In this document: piece after piece, positions 25,847-35,607 of the stretch
Numbering within the stretch: position 1 is the first letter of the stretch
Layout of the letters: every line of letters starts with the position of its first letter
Origin: Flavonifractor sp. An100
GTDB lineage: Bacteria; Bacillota; Clostridia; Oscillospirales; Oscillospiraceae
Assembly: GCF_002161175.1 (NCBI RefSeq)
Contig: NZ_NFMA01000010.1
Coordinates: 29,535 to 93,534 of the forward strand
Reading direction: 5' to 3'
Length of the DNA: 64,000 bases
Program-made: the position numbers and the translations under genes
Notes under the pieces: generated by a model
The model's input: the letters and a program-made list of their open reading frames with translations, nothing else
What the model was told of the DNA's origin: nothing
Database searches by the model: none

Positions 25847-28429
<2,583 letters not shown>

Positions 28430-28467
28430 TACCGAAATAAAATACAATTAGGACAGGAGGAGAGGCC

Positions 28468-28938
28468 ATGAGCCGGAGAAGACGGGGACGGTTTACCGTC
28501 CAGTACCAGCCCACCGGACCCGCCCGGGCCACCCGAAGGATGGGGGGCGCGGTCCAGGCCATCTTTGGATTTGTATTTGTGTGTGTCGCCATTGGACAGA
28601 TCATGCCCATTTCTTTTCTGTTCAGCCTGCCTTTTTTGGCCATGGGCGGCTTTGCCATGGTGACGGGGCTCATCAACCTGTTCTCCAAAAACGGCTTTGC
28701 CCAGCGGGTGGGCTATGACGTGGAGACGGGAGTGGAGGAGGAGACCATCGTGGGCCTCATGGACGAGGTCACCAAGGAGGAGTCCTCCTCCCCCGCCCCG
28801 GAGGACCACGACCACATCCCCTCCACCGCCCTGGACGCCAAGGGGCGGCTGGAGCAGCTGGAGACTCTGAAAAAAGCCGGACTCATCACCCAGAAGGAGT
28901 ATGAGGAGAAGCGCCAGGAGATCCTCTCCCGCCTGTAA
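28468..28938 (+). CDS. Membrane protein with SHOCT domain
   Basis: 156 residues: basic N-terminus, two adjacent membrane segments (AIFGFVFVCVAIGQIMP and FSLPFLAMGGFAMVTGLIN), a linker, and a C-terminal SHOCT motif (GRLEQLETLKKAGLITQKEYEEKRQEIL). SHOCT is a short C-terminal oligomerisation helix pair. Follows gyrA by 38 bases. Function unknown. Confidence 0.8.
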   Translation: MSRRRRGRFTVQYQPTGPARATRRMGGAVQAIFGFVFVCVAIGQIMPISFLFSLPFLAMGGFAMVTGLINLFSKNGFAQRVGYDVETGVEEETIVGLMDEVTKEESSSPAPEDHDHIPSTALDAKGRLEQLETLKKAGLITQKEYEEKRQEILSRL

Positions 28939-28971
28939 CGGAGGGAACCACACCAAAAAAGGAATCTGACC

Positions 28972-29409
28972 ATGAAAACTGTCACCATCTACACCGACGG
29001 AGCCTGCTCCGGCAACCCCGGCCCCGGGGGCTGGGGGGCCATCCTCATGTACGGCGCCCACAAGAAGGAGCTGTCCGGGGGCGAAAAGCAGACCACCAAC
29101 AACCGCATGGAGCTCACCGGGGTCATCACCGCCCTGGAGGCCCTCACCGAGCCCTGTATCGTGGAGCTCTACTCCGACTCCAAGTACGTCATTGACGGCC
29201 TGGGCAAGGGCTGGGCCAAGGGCTGGCGGGCCCGGGGCTGGGTGAAGAGCGATAAAAAGCCCGCCCTCAACCCCGACCTGTGGGGAAAGCTGCTGGACCT
29301 GTGTGAGCGCCACCAGGTGAATCTCCACTGGGTCAAGGGCCACGCAGAGAACCCCTACAACAACCGCTGTGACCAGCTGGCTGTGGAGCAGAGCAAGCGT
29401 TTTCAGTAA
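28972..29409 (+). CDS. rnhA: Ribonuclease HI
   Basis: 145 residues. Degrades RNA in RNA-DNA hybrids. Active-site acidic residues are visible: Asp in [16 protein letters not shown], Glu in [10 protein letters not shown], Asp in LYSDSKYV, and the last Asp in NNRCDQLA; the His loop [10 protein letters not shown] is present. Ends at the terminator at 29429. Confidence 0.96.
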   Translation: MKTVTIYTDGACSGNPGPGGWGAILMYGAHKKELSGGEKQTTNNRMELTGVITALEALTEPCIVELYSDSKYVIDGLGKGWAKGWRARGWVKSDKKPALNPDLWGKLLDLCERHQVNLHWVKGHAENPYNNRCDQLAVEQSKRFQ

Positions 29410-29428
29410 CACCTGTGGAAGAAAGAAG

Positions 29429-29463
29429 CCGGACCGGGAAGAGAGTTTTCCCGGTCCGGTTTT
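29429..29463 (+). terminator. rnhA terminator
   Basis: CCGGACCGGGAA (29429-29440) pairs perfectly with TTCCCGGTCCGG (29448-29459), loop of 7, followed by four T bases. Confidence 0.85.
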
Positions 29464-29505
29464 GATGTGAAGTAGGGCTGTATTTTGAAAAACAAGGGGA
29501 AAGGG

Positions 29506-29534
29506 TTGCAATTTGGGGTAAAAAATTATACAAT
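29506..29534 (+). promoter_or_regulatory. Promoter of the MoxR-VWA operon
   Basis: TTGCAA (29506-29511), 17-base spacer, TACAAT (29529-29534), about 50 bases before the MoxR ATG. Confidence 0.6.
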
Positions 29535-29585
29535 TCGGAGCATGAGTTTAAAAAGGCCCTCGGGGCCGGGAAGGATCGCAAAACG

Positions 29586-30395
29586 ATGAAGGAATTTCAC
29601 GGAAGTCAGAATTATGTGGCCGACCAGGAGCTGCTCCAGGCGGTGAATATTGCCATGGTGCTCCAAAAGCCCCTGCTCATCAAGGGGGAGCCGGGCACGG
29701 GAAAGACCATGCTGGCTGAGGCCATTGCCCAGGCCCTGGGGAAAAAGCTGATCATCTGGAACATCAAGTCCACCACCAAGGCCCAGGACGGCCTGTATGT
29801 CTACGACGTGGTCCAGCGGCTTTATGACAGCCAGTTCGGCGGAAAAAATGTGGATAATGTGGAGCAGTACGTGAAGCTGGGCAAGCTGGGCGAGGCCTTT
29901 ACCGACGAGGAGCAGGTGATTTTGCTCATCGACGAGATTGACAAGGCGGACCTGGAGTTCCCCAACGACCTGCTGTGGGAGCTGGACCGGATGGAGTTCC
30001 ACATCCCCGAGACAGGCCGGACGGTGAAGGCCAACCACCGCCCGGTGGTCATCATCACCTCCAATGCCGAGAAGGAGCTGCCCGACGCCTTTCTGCGCCG
30101 GTGTGTGTTCCACTATATCGCCTTCCCGGATAAGGAGCTGATGGCCCAGATCGTCCGGGTCCACTTCCCCGACCTGGACGACAAGCTCCTCACCCAGGTG
30201 CTGGAGGCCTTTTATAAGATTCGCCAGCTGCCCCAGATCAAGAAAAAGCCCTCCACCAGTGAGATCATCGACTGGATCCAGGCCCTGGTCCACGGGGGTG
30301 TGGACCCCAAACGGGTGGTCAAGGAGGTGCCCTACCTGGGGGTGCTGCTGAAGAAGAACGAGGACATGGACGCCCTGCGCCGCACCTGGCGGTGA
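29586..30395 (+). CDS. MoxR-family AAA+ ATPase
   Basis: 269 residues. Walker A GEPGTGKT near residue 40, Walker B VILLIDEIDKADLEFPNDLL, sensor 1 VIITSNAEKELPDAF, Arg finger in LRRCVF. MoxR ATPases act as chaperones that insert cofactors or activate partners, usually with a VWA protein, which is the next gene here. Target unknown. Confidence 0.92.
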   Translation: MKEFHGSQNYVADQELLQAVNIAMVLQKPLLIKGEPGTGKTMLAEAIAQALGKKLIIWNIKSTTKAQDGLYVYDVVQRLYDSQFGGKNVDNVEQYVKLGKLGEAFTDEEQVILLIDEIDKADLEFPNDLLWELDRMEFHIPETGRTVKANHRPVVIITSNAEKELPDAFLRRCVFHYIAFPDKELMAQIVRVHFPDLDDKLLTQVLEAFYKIRQLPQIKKKPSTSEIIDWIQALVHGGVDPKRVVKEVPYLGVLLKKNEDMDALRRTWR

Positions 30396-30396
30396 A

Positions 30397-30435
30397 GTCC
30401 TTTTTCTTGAAAGAAAAAGGACGCAAAAAGAACTT
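30397..30435 (+). repeat. Palindromic repeat, family R3 copy 1
   Basis: Perfect hairpin GTCCTTTTTC/GAAAAAGGAC with core TTCTTGAAAGAA, then GCAAAAAGAACTT. It starts 2 bases after the MoxR stop. Related copies are at 41039-41073 and 53515-53547; arms differ but stay complementary. Confidence 0.7.
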
Positions 30436-30545
30436 CCACGGCTTCTCTTTGGACTGGATTTTTGTTTAGAACCCCATCGGTCTCTTGTCTGTGGTCCGGT
30501 CGGGTAAAAGAAATGTAGGAAACTGTGGATGGGAAAGGAAGCACC

Positions 30546-31742
30546 ATGTTTGAGGATTTTCTCTATCTGCTGCGGAAAAATGGGTTAAAAGTCTCTCTCA
30601 CCGAGTGGATGGCCCTGATGGAGGGGTTGGAAAAGAATCTTCACGGGGCCAGCTTCACCGGGTTTTACCACCTGTGTCGGTGCCTGCTGGTGAAGAGTGA
30701 GGCGGATTTTGACCGGTTTGACCGCTGTTTTTTGGAATATTTTAAAGACGTGCCCTTCCAGCAGGAGGTATCCCAGGAGCTGATGGACTGGCTGAACCGG
30801 CCCGACGTGCTCAACGACTACGCCAACTATGACGAGGCGGCGGCCCTCCGGGCCCTGGGGCTCAGCGAGGAAGAGATCGAGCGGATGCTCAAAGAGCGCA
30901 TGGAGGAGCAAAACGAGGAGCACAACGGAGGCAGCTACTGGGTGGGGACCCACGGCATGTCCACCTTCGGCAACTCCGGTCTGGCCCCCAAGGGCATCCG
31001 GGTGGGCGGCCAGTCCATGTACAAGCGGGCCTTCCGGGTGGCAGGCGAGCGGAAATTTCGGGACTTCCGCCGGGACAACACCCTGGACACCCGCCAATTC
31101 CAGGTGGCCCTGCGGAAACTGCGGCAGTTCTCCGGATTGGTGGACCTCCCCCCTACCGAGTTCGATGTGGACAACACCATCAAGGACACCGCCGACAATG
31201 CGGGGATGTTAAAGGTGCGGTACAAGCGGCCCCGGGAGAATACGGTGAAGGTTCTCCTTCTCATGGACTCCGGCGGCTCCATGGACTACTACTCCCAGCT
31301 GTGCTCTGCTTTGTTCCAGGCGGTGAGCAAGTCGGGCCACTTTAAGGACCTGCGGGTCTACTACTTCCACAACTGCGTGTATGGGCGGCTCTACAAGGAC
31401 CCCATGCTCCTCTCCCGGGACTCGGTGACCACGGACTGGGTACTCTCCAACATTGCCACCGACTGGAAGATTATCTTCGTGGGAGATGCTCAGATGGCCC
31501 CCTACGAGCTGATGGGAGGCTATTACGGCAGCGGGCGCAGCGACGGTCCCCAATGTGGGATGGATTATTTAAAATTATTCCGCGGCCGCTACCCCGGCTG
31601 CATTTGGCTCAACCCCAGCCAGCGGCCCCAATGGGGGCAATATTGGTCCCAGACCTACGACGACATTGCCCGCCTCATCCCCATGTTCCCCCTGACGGTG
31701 GATGGATTGGAGGAGGGCATGAAGAAATTATTGGCCCGGTGA
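30546..31742 (+). CDS. VWA-domain (CoxE-like) protein, MoxR partner
   Basis: 398 residues from ATG 30546. The N-terminal ~220 residues are helical with a charged middle (LSEEEIERMLKERMEEQNEEHN); the C-terminal half is a VWA domain with the MIDAS motif D-S-G-G-S in VLLLMDSGGSMDYYS. Pairs of MoxR and VWA proteins are a known functional unit. No secretion signal, so cytoplasmic. Confidence 0.9.
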   Translation: MFEDFLYLLRKNGLKVSLTEWMALMEGLEKNLHGASFTGFYHLCRCLLVKSEADFDRFDRCFLEYFKDVPFQQEVSQELMDWLNRPDVLNDYANYDEAAALRALGLSEEEIERMLKERMEEQNEEHNGGSYWVGTHGMSTFGNSGLAPKGIRVGGQSMYKRAFRVAGERKFRDFRRDNTLDTRQFQVALRKLRQFSGLVDLPPTEFDVDNTIKDTADNAGMLKVRYKRPRENTVKVLLLMDSGGSMDYYSQLCSALFQAVSKSGHFKDLRVYYFHNCVYGRLYKDPMLLSRDSVTTDWVLSNIATDWKIIFVGDAQMAPYELMGGYYGSGRSDGPQCGMDYLKLFRGRYPGCIWLNPSQRPQWGQYWSQTYDDIARLIPMFPLTVDGLEEGMKKLLAR

Positions 31743-31807
31743 GAAGAGATTGATTTTCGGCCGCCTGGGGGCGGGGGATTTTTCGCATGCAGGTTGGGGA
31801 TATTTCG

Positions 31808-32002
31808 CCTGCGGGCGGGACGGGGATTGGGGATGTTTCGCCCTCCGGGGCGAGTGACTTTCTGGGCGCCCAGAAAGTCACCAAAGATGCGTTCAAGGGA
31901 AGGGGGATTTCGATTTCCCCCTTCCCTTGAAAATCCTATCCCCTTAAAACGACCAATCAGGGGGGGCTTCGGCCCCCCTATTGGATGTACCCCCGGGGAA
32001 AG
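31808..32002 (+). repeat. Structured repeat element, left copy
   Basis: 195 bases with four hairpins: CGCCCTCCGGGGCG; GTGACTTTCTGGGC and its complement; GGGAAGGGGGA/TCCCCCTTCCC around TTTCGAT; and CCAAT-C-AGGGGGG/CCCCCC-T-ATTGG. The same layout appears reversed at 32181-32376 with base changes that keep pairing. Confidence 0.8.
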
Positions 32003-32021
32003 CAGCTACCACCCGATGCGT

Positions 32022-32047
32022 AACGGCGGCCGAAGGCCGCCTTTTTC
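32022..32047 (+). terminator. Hairpin with T-run
   Basis: GGCGGCC-GAA-GGCCGCC followed by TTTTTC; possible terminator of the MoxR-VWA transcript. Confidence 0.6.
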
Positions 32048-32180
32048 GTTCATTGTTCCTTTCATTTACAAGACAGTAAGTCAAAAACTAGAGCTGTTAA
32101 AAGAAAATAATCAGAACGAATTGTATTTTACCTTCTAAGCATGCATTTTATCAAAGCACTTCATTTTGATTGAGCGGTCC

Positions 32181-32376
32181 CTTTTCCGGGGGGTACATCC
32201 AATAGGGGGGACCGCAGTCCCCCCTGATTGGTCGTTTGTGTGAGAGGGGATTTCAAAGGGGAGAGAGGAATCGAAACCTCTCTCCCCTTTGACGGCTCTT
32301 TGGTGACTTTCTGGCCGGCCAGAAAGTTACTCGCCCCGGAGGGCGAAATATCCCCAACCCCCGCCCCGCCCACAGG
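32181..32376 (-). repeat. Structured repeat element, right copy (inverted)
   Basis: Reverse-complement relative of 31808-32002. Its third stem is GGGGAGAGAGG/CCTCTCTCCCC and its fourth GGGGGGAC/GTCCCCCC, where the left copy has GGGAAGGGGGA/TCCCCCTTCCC and GGGGGGGC/GCCCCCC. Confidence 0.8.
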
Positions 32377-32383
32377 CAAATAA

Positions 32384-32416
32384 AAAGACCCTCGAACCAA
32401 GCGGCTCGGGGGTCAA
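32384..32416 (-). terminator. Terminator of the small RHH gene
   Basis: On the minus strand GACCC and CGAG pair with TTCG and GGGTC with a CC bulge, followed by TTTTTATTT. It begins inside the last codons of the RHH gene. Confidence 0.6.
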
Positions 32417-32589
32417 GTTTCTTCTTCTTTTAAGTTTTCCAAGGCTACGCGGACAGCTTCGATAACAAAGGCGCTAAAGGTACAGTTTGTTCCTCGAATG
32501 GCCTGCTCTACTTCTTCAATGACATCATTTGGAAAGCGAATACTCTTTGATGTGGTGGGCGGATCATTTGGAATTTTAAACTTTCTCAT
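32413..32589 (-). CDS. Small ribbon-helix-helix (CopG/Arc-like) protein
   Basis: 58 residues from ATG 32589; an ATG 6 bases earlier is possible and the ribosome site is weak. SKSIRFPNDVIEEVEQAIRGTNCTFSAFVIEAVRVALENL has the strand-helix-helix of RHH DNA-binding proteins. Base composition is lower in GC than neighbours, which with the adjoining frameshifted ORF suggests remains of a mobile island. Confidence 0.65.
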   Translation of the reverse strand: MRKFKIPNDPPTTSKSIRFPNDVIEEVEQAIRGTNCTFSAFVIEAVRVALENLKEEET

Positions 32590-32697
32590 GTGCATCACCA
32601 TGGTTAGTGTACACATATAAATGAATTACGTATGCAATACAAATGAATTGCAATAAATAGAAATGTATGCTACCATAAACAAAAGGTGGTGACTGAG

Positions 32698-32854
32698 TTG
32701 GATGAGTATAAAAAGCCATATTTTACCTTGTTTAATCAAATCACAGATGCTATGCAGGCATTAGAATCGAAAAAATTATGGTCAGGCAGAAGAAATTTTG
32801 CGTCGGGCCCAACAGCAGGCAGAAGAACAATTTATTTCCCAGAACGAACCGTAA
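32698..32854 (+). pseudogene. Small ORF interrupted by one extra base
   Basis: TTG start after AAAGGTGG. Reads MDEYKKPYFTLFNQITDAM, QALESK, then hits a run of six A bases (32770-32775). Dropping one A restores a 51-residue protein ending in YGQAEEILRRAQQQAEEQF and ISQNEP, which looks like a small Firmicutes protein often carried on integrative elements. Without the change a different frame continues. It is either a pseudogene, a sequencing error in the run, or a frameshift site. Confidence 0.6.
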
Positions 32855-32858
32855 TATA

Positions 32859-32905
32859 AAAACTCCCTGTATTCTGCATGACGCAAAATACGGGGAGTTT
32901 CCCAT
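32859..32905. terminator. Convergent terminator between the small ORF and typA
   Basis: AACTCCC and GTATT pair with AATAC and GGGAGTT; T-rich on one side (TTTCCCATTTT) and A-rich on the other, so it can serve both directions. Confidence 0.65.
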
Positions 32906-32916
32906 TTTCCTAAGAA

Positions 32917-34746
32917 TTAACCTTTTTTCTTAGAGGCAATCCGCATCCGCTCGCCGTGGTCCAGAATCCGCTTGCGCAGGCGGAGATTCTCCGGCGTGCA
33001 CTCCAACAGCTCGTCGTCGGCCAGAAATTCCAGACACTGCTCCAGAGACATCTGCCGGGGAGTGGTCAGACGCAGGGCGTCATCAGAGCCGGAAGCACGC
33101 ATGTTGGTCAGCTGCTTTTTCTTGCACACGTTGACGGAAATGTCCTCCTGCTTGGGGGACACGCCCACGATCATACCGGCATACACGGGAGTGCCCGCGC
33201 CGATGAACAGCTGGCCGCGCTCCTGGGCGTTGAACAGACCGTAGGTTACCGCCTCGCCGGTCTCGAAAGCCACCAGGGAGCCGGTGTTCCGGCGCTGGAT
33301 CTCACCCTTCATGGGCTGATAGCTATCAAAGACGGAGGCCATGATGCCCTCGCCCTTGGTATCCGTCAAGAACTCATTGCGGTAGCCGAACAGGCCGCGG
33401 GAAGGCACCAAAAACTCCACCTTCATCCGGCTGCCCACGGGGGTCATCTCCACCAGATCGCCCTTCCGGGAACCGATCTTCTCCATGACCGGGCCCACGC
33501 AGTCGGCAGGCACATCTACCACCAGGCGCTCAATGGGCTCGCACTTCACCCCGTCGATCTCCTGATAGAGCACGCGGGGGGGCGAAACCTGGAGCTCATA
33601 GCCCTCTCGGCGCATGGTCTCAATGAGGATGGACAGGGACATTTCGCCCCGGCCCGCCACATTGAAGGAGTCGGTGGAATTTTCCACCTCAGTCACCCGC
33701 AGGGACACGTCCTTCAACGTCTCCCGGAACAGCCGCTCCCGCAGTTGACGGCTGGTGACAAACTTGCCCTCCCGGCCGGCAAAGGGAGAGTCGTTGACGG
33801 AGAAGGTCATCTCGATGGTGGGGGCGGAGATCTTGACAAACTCCATGGGCTCCACACAGTCGGGGACACAGATGGTGTCGCCGATGGTGATGTCCCCAAT
33901 GCCGCTCATGGCAATAATATTGCCGGCGGTGGACTGCTGAACCGGGACCTTGGCCAGGCCATCAAACTCGTACAGGGCGGTCGCCTTGGCCTTCTTGGGG
34001 GCAGCGTCGGGGTCGTGGTAGTTGCACACCGCGATCTCCTGGTTCTGCTTGATGGTGCCCCGCTCAATGCGGCCGATGGCGATGCGGCCCACGAACTCAT
34101 TGTAATCGATGGAGGACACCAGCATCTGGAAGGGGGCGTCCAAATCCGCCTCGGGGGCGGGAATATACTCCAGGATGGTATCGAACAGGGGCTTCAGGTC
34201 GCTGCCCGCCACGTCAGGCTGCACCGAGGCGGTGCCCTGCCGGCCGGAGCAGAAGAGCATGGGGCTGTCCAACTGCTCGTCGGTGGCGTTCAGGTCCATG
34301 AGCAGCTCCAACACCTCGTCGATAACCTCATACACCCGCTGGTCGGGACGGTCGATCTTGTTGACCACCACAATTACCCGGTGGCCCAGCTCCAGAGCCT
34401 TGGACAGCACGAACCGGGTCTGGGGCATGGGGCCCTCGGCGGCGTCCACCAGCAGGATGACGCCGTTGACCATCTTCAGAATGCGCTCCACCTCGCCGCC
34501 GAAGTCGGCGTGGCCCGGGGTGTCCACGATGTTGATCTTCACGCCGTTGTACTCCACGGCGGTGTTCTTGGCCAGGATGGTGATGCCGCGCTCCCGCTCC
34601 AGGTCATTGGAATCCATCACGCGCTCCACCACAGCCTGGTTCTCCCGGTAGACGCCCGACTGCTTGAGCATCTCGTCCACCAGGGTAGTCTTGCCGTGGT
34701 CGACGTGAGCGATGATGGCTACATTTCTTAGCTTTTCGTTGCGCAC
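32917..34746 (-). CDS. typA: Ribosome-associated GTPase TypA/BipA
   Basis: 609 residues from GTG 34746 with GAGGTG 7 bases upstream; an in-frame codon at 34818 is too far from any ribosome site. EF-G-like GTPase needed for ribosome assembly and stress growth. P-loop AHVDHGKTTL, then DTPGHADF and NKIDRPDQR; domains II, III, V and the BipA-specific C-terminus follow (GRGEMSLSILIETMRREGYE). Confidence 0.96.
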   Translation of the reverse strand: MRNEKLRNVAIIAHVDHGKTTLVDEMLKQSGVYRENQAVVERVMDSNDLERERGITILAKNTAVEYNGVKINIVDTPGHADFGGEVERILKMVNGVILLVDAAEGPMPQTRFVLSKALELGHRVIVVVNKIDRPDQRVYEVIDEVLELLMDLNATDEQLDSPMLFCSGRQGTASVQPDVAGSDLKPLFDTILEYIPAPEADLDAPFQMLVSSIDYNEFVGRIAIGRIERGTIKQNQEIAVCNYHDPDAAPKKAKATALYEFDGLAKVPVQQSTAGNIIAMSGIGDITIGDTICVPDCVEPMEFVKISAPTIEMTFSVNDSPFAGREGKFVTSRQLRERLFRETLKDVSLRVTEVENSTDSFNVAGRGEMSLSILIETMRREGYELQVSPPRVLYQEIDGVKCEPIERLVVDVPADCVGPVMEKIGSRKGDLVEMTPVGSRMKVEFLVPSRGLFGYRNEFLTDTKGEGIMASVFDSYQPMKGEIQRRNTGSLVAFETGEAVTYGLFNAQERGQLFIGAGTPVYAGMIVGVSPKQEDISVNVCKKKQLTNMRASGSDDALRLTTPRQMSLEQCLEFLADDELLECTPENLRLRKRILDHGERMRIASKKKG

Positions 34747-34789
34747 GTTTTCGCACCTCAAATCTTTGAATTTCCCATACAGACGTGGT

Positions 34790-34818
34790 ATTATACCCCT
34801 TTTCTCACAAAAACGCAA
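34790..34818 (-). promoter_or_regulatory. typA promoter
   Basis: On the minus strand TTGCGT (34818-34813), 17-base spacer, TATAAT (34795-34790). 5' leader of about 35 bases. Confidence 0.8.
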
Positions 34819-34899
34819 CGTCTTTCCACAAAAAAACCCGATTTGCCTGAAACGGCTCCCCCAGGGGCAAAAAAGGTCGAAAAAATGTTCGAATCCCTC

Positions 34900-34928
34900 T
34901 TGACAAAATCGAACGTATGTTGTAATTT
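34900..34928 (+). promoter_or_regulatory. Promoter of the small membrane protein gene
   Basis: TTGACA (34900-34905), 17-base spacer, TAATTT (34923-34928). An SOS box fills the spacer. Confidence 0.7.
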
Positions 34929-34947
34929 AACGTTAGAACATTCGTTC
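34911..34947 (+). promoter_or_regulatory. Two LexA (SOS) boxes
   Basis: GAACGTATGTT at 34911-34921 lies between -35 and -10, and GAACATTCGTTC at 34936-34947 covers the expected start of transcription. Both fit the Firmicutes LexA pattern GAAC-N4-GTTC, the second exactly. Confidence 0.75.
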
Positions 34948-35035
34948 CCAGAACGGGGGGCCGCAATGGTCCGGTTTTTGGGACATTTTGGGGAATAAAC
35001 TGGGGAAAACAGACCAAAGTGGGAGGGAACACACC

Positions 35036-35314
35036 ATGCAGACCATCTATTGTACCACCGCGAACATCACCAGCCGGCCGGAGAAGGTGGTGAATTTGGA
35101 GGACTACCGCCGCCGTCTGGAGCTGGAAGAGGAGGGGAGCTTAGCCCCTCAGCCCCGGGATTGGAAGGAGGATCCGGTGGTCCAGGGCCCCTGGGCCCCC
35201 CGGGAGCACCGTCCCCGCCGCCGCCGGTCTCTGCCCGCCCTGCTGGACCTGTGGTGCAGCCTGGGGGTGCTGGCCATGACCCTCACCTTTACTCTACGGG
35301 TACTTATTGCCTGA
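35036..35314 (+). CDS. Small SOS-controlled membrane protein of unknown family
   Basis: 92 residues, ATG 35036 after GGGAGG. A soluble N-terminus (VVNLEDYRRRLELEEEG), a basic Arg cluster (HRPRRRR), then one C-terminal membrane segment (LDLWCSLGVLAMTLTFTLRVLIA). The layout is that of a tail-anchored protein. Control by two LexA boxes, and the small size, make a cell-division inhibitor of the YneA/SulA functional kind attractive, though it shares no visible LysM domain with YneA. Function is inference. Confidence 0.65.
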   Translation: MQTIYCTTANITSRPEKVVNLEDYRRRLELEEEGSLAPQPRDWKEDPVVQGPWAPREHRPRRRRSLPALLDLWCSLGVLAMTLTFTLRVLIA

Positions 35315-35340
35315 GCAGTCTTTGTGATTTCGACGAATTT

Positions 35341-35386
35341 ACCGCCCTACTGGTTAGACTCCGGTGGGGCGGTCTTCTGTTTTTTG
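35341..35386 (+). terminator. Terminator after the SOS gene
   Basis: ACCGCCC (35341-35347) pairs with GGGCGGT (35367-35373), followed by TCTTCTGTTTTTT. Confidence 0.7.
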
Positions 35387-35497
35387 TGGGCGGTCCCCTC
35401 CCCCGCCGGTATGGGGCACAACATATAGAAAAATGGGGCTTGGGTAAAAATTTCATTTGATTTTCCAACAAATATCCAGCCAAAGCCAGGAAAAGGG

Positions 35498-35526
35498 TTG
35501 ACGCAGGCCGGGAAAGCGTGTATAGT
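35498..35526 (+). promoter_or_regulatory. Promoter of the M23 peptidase gene
   Basis: TTGACG (35498-35503), 17-base spacer, TATAGT (35521-35526). Confidence 0.75.
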
Positions 35527-35532
35527 AACGTT

Positions 35533-35560
35533 GTTACCAATTTGTAACCCTTTTGTATGA
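35533..35560 (+). promoter_or_regulatory. Operator-like repeats downstream of the M23 promoter
   Basis: GTTAC-N6-GTAAC inverted repeat (35533-35548), overlapping TGTAAC-N5-TGTATG (35543-35559). The second resembles the WalR box (TGTWAH-N5-TGTWAH) that controls cell-wall hydrolases in Firmicutes, with one or two mismatches. Confidence 0.4.
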
Positions 35561-35607
35561 ATTGTTATTTTTTCCCCAGAAGCCAGCAAGAGATGAAAGA
35601 GGCGTCT

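Larger units (their letters stand above)
31743..32412. other. 670-base intergenic region made mostly of structured repeats
   Basis: No gene is supported. The left part (31770-31850) holds three tandem versions of GGGGAT-N-TTTCGC. Two 195-base inverted repeats follow (31808-32002 and 32181-32376). Between them, 32022-32047 is a hairpin GGCGGCC-GAA-GGCCGCC followed by five T bases, a plausible plus-strand terminator, and then about 130 bases of AT-rich sequence. Confidence 0.7.

Noticed and set aside
31745..32400. CRISPR array from the repeated hairpins
   Set aside because: Only two long inverted copies, no short regular repeats with unique spacers and no cas genes in the window.
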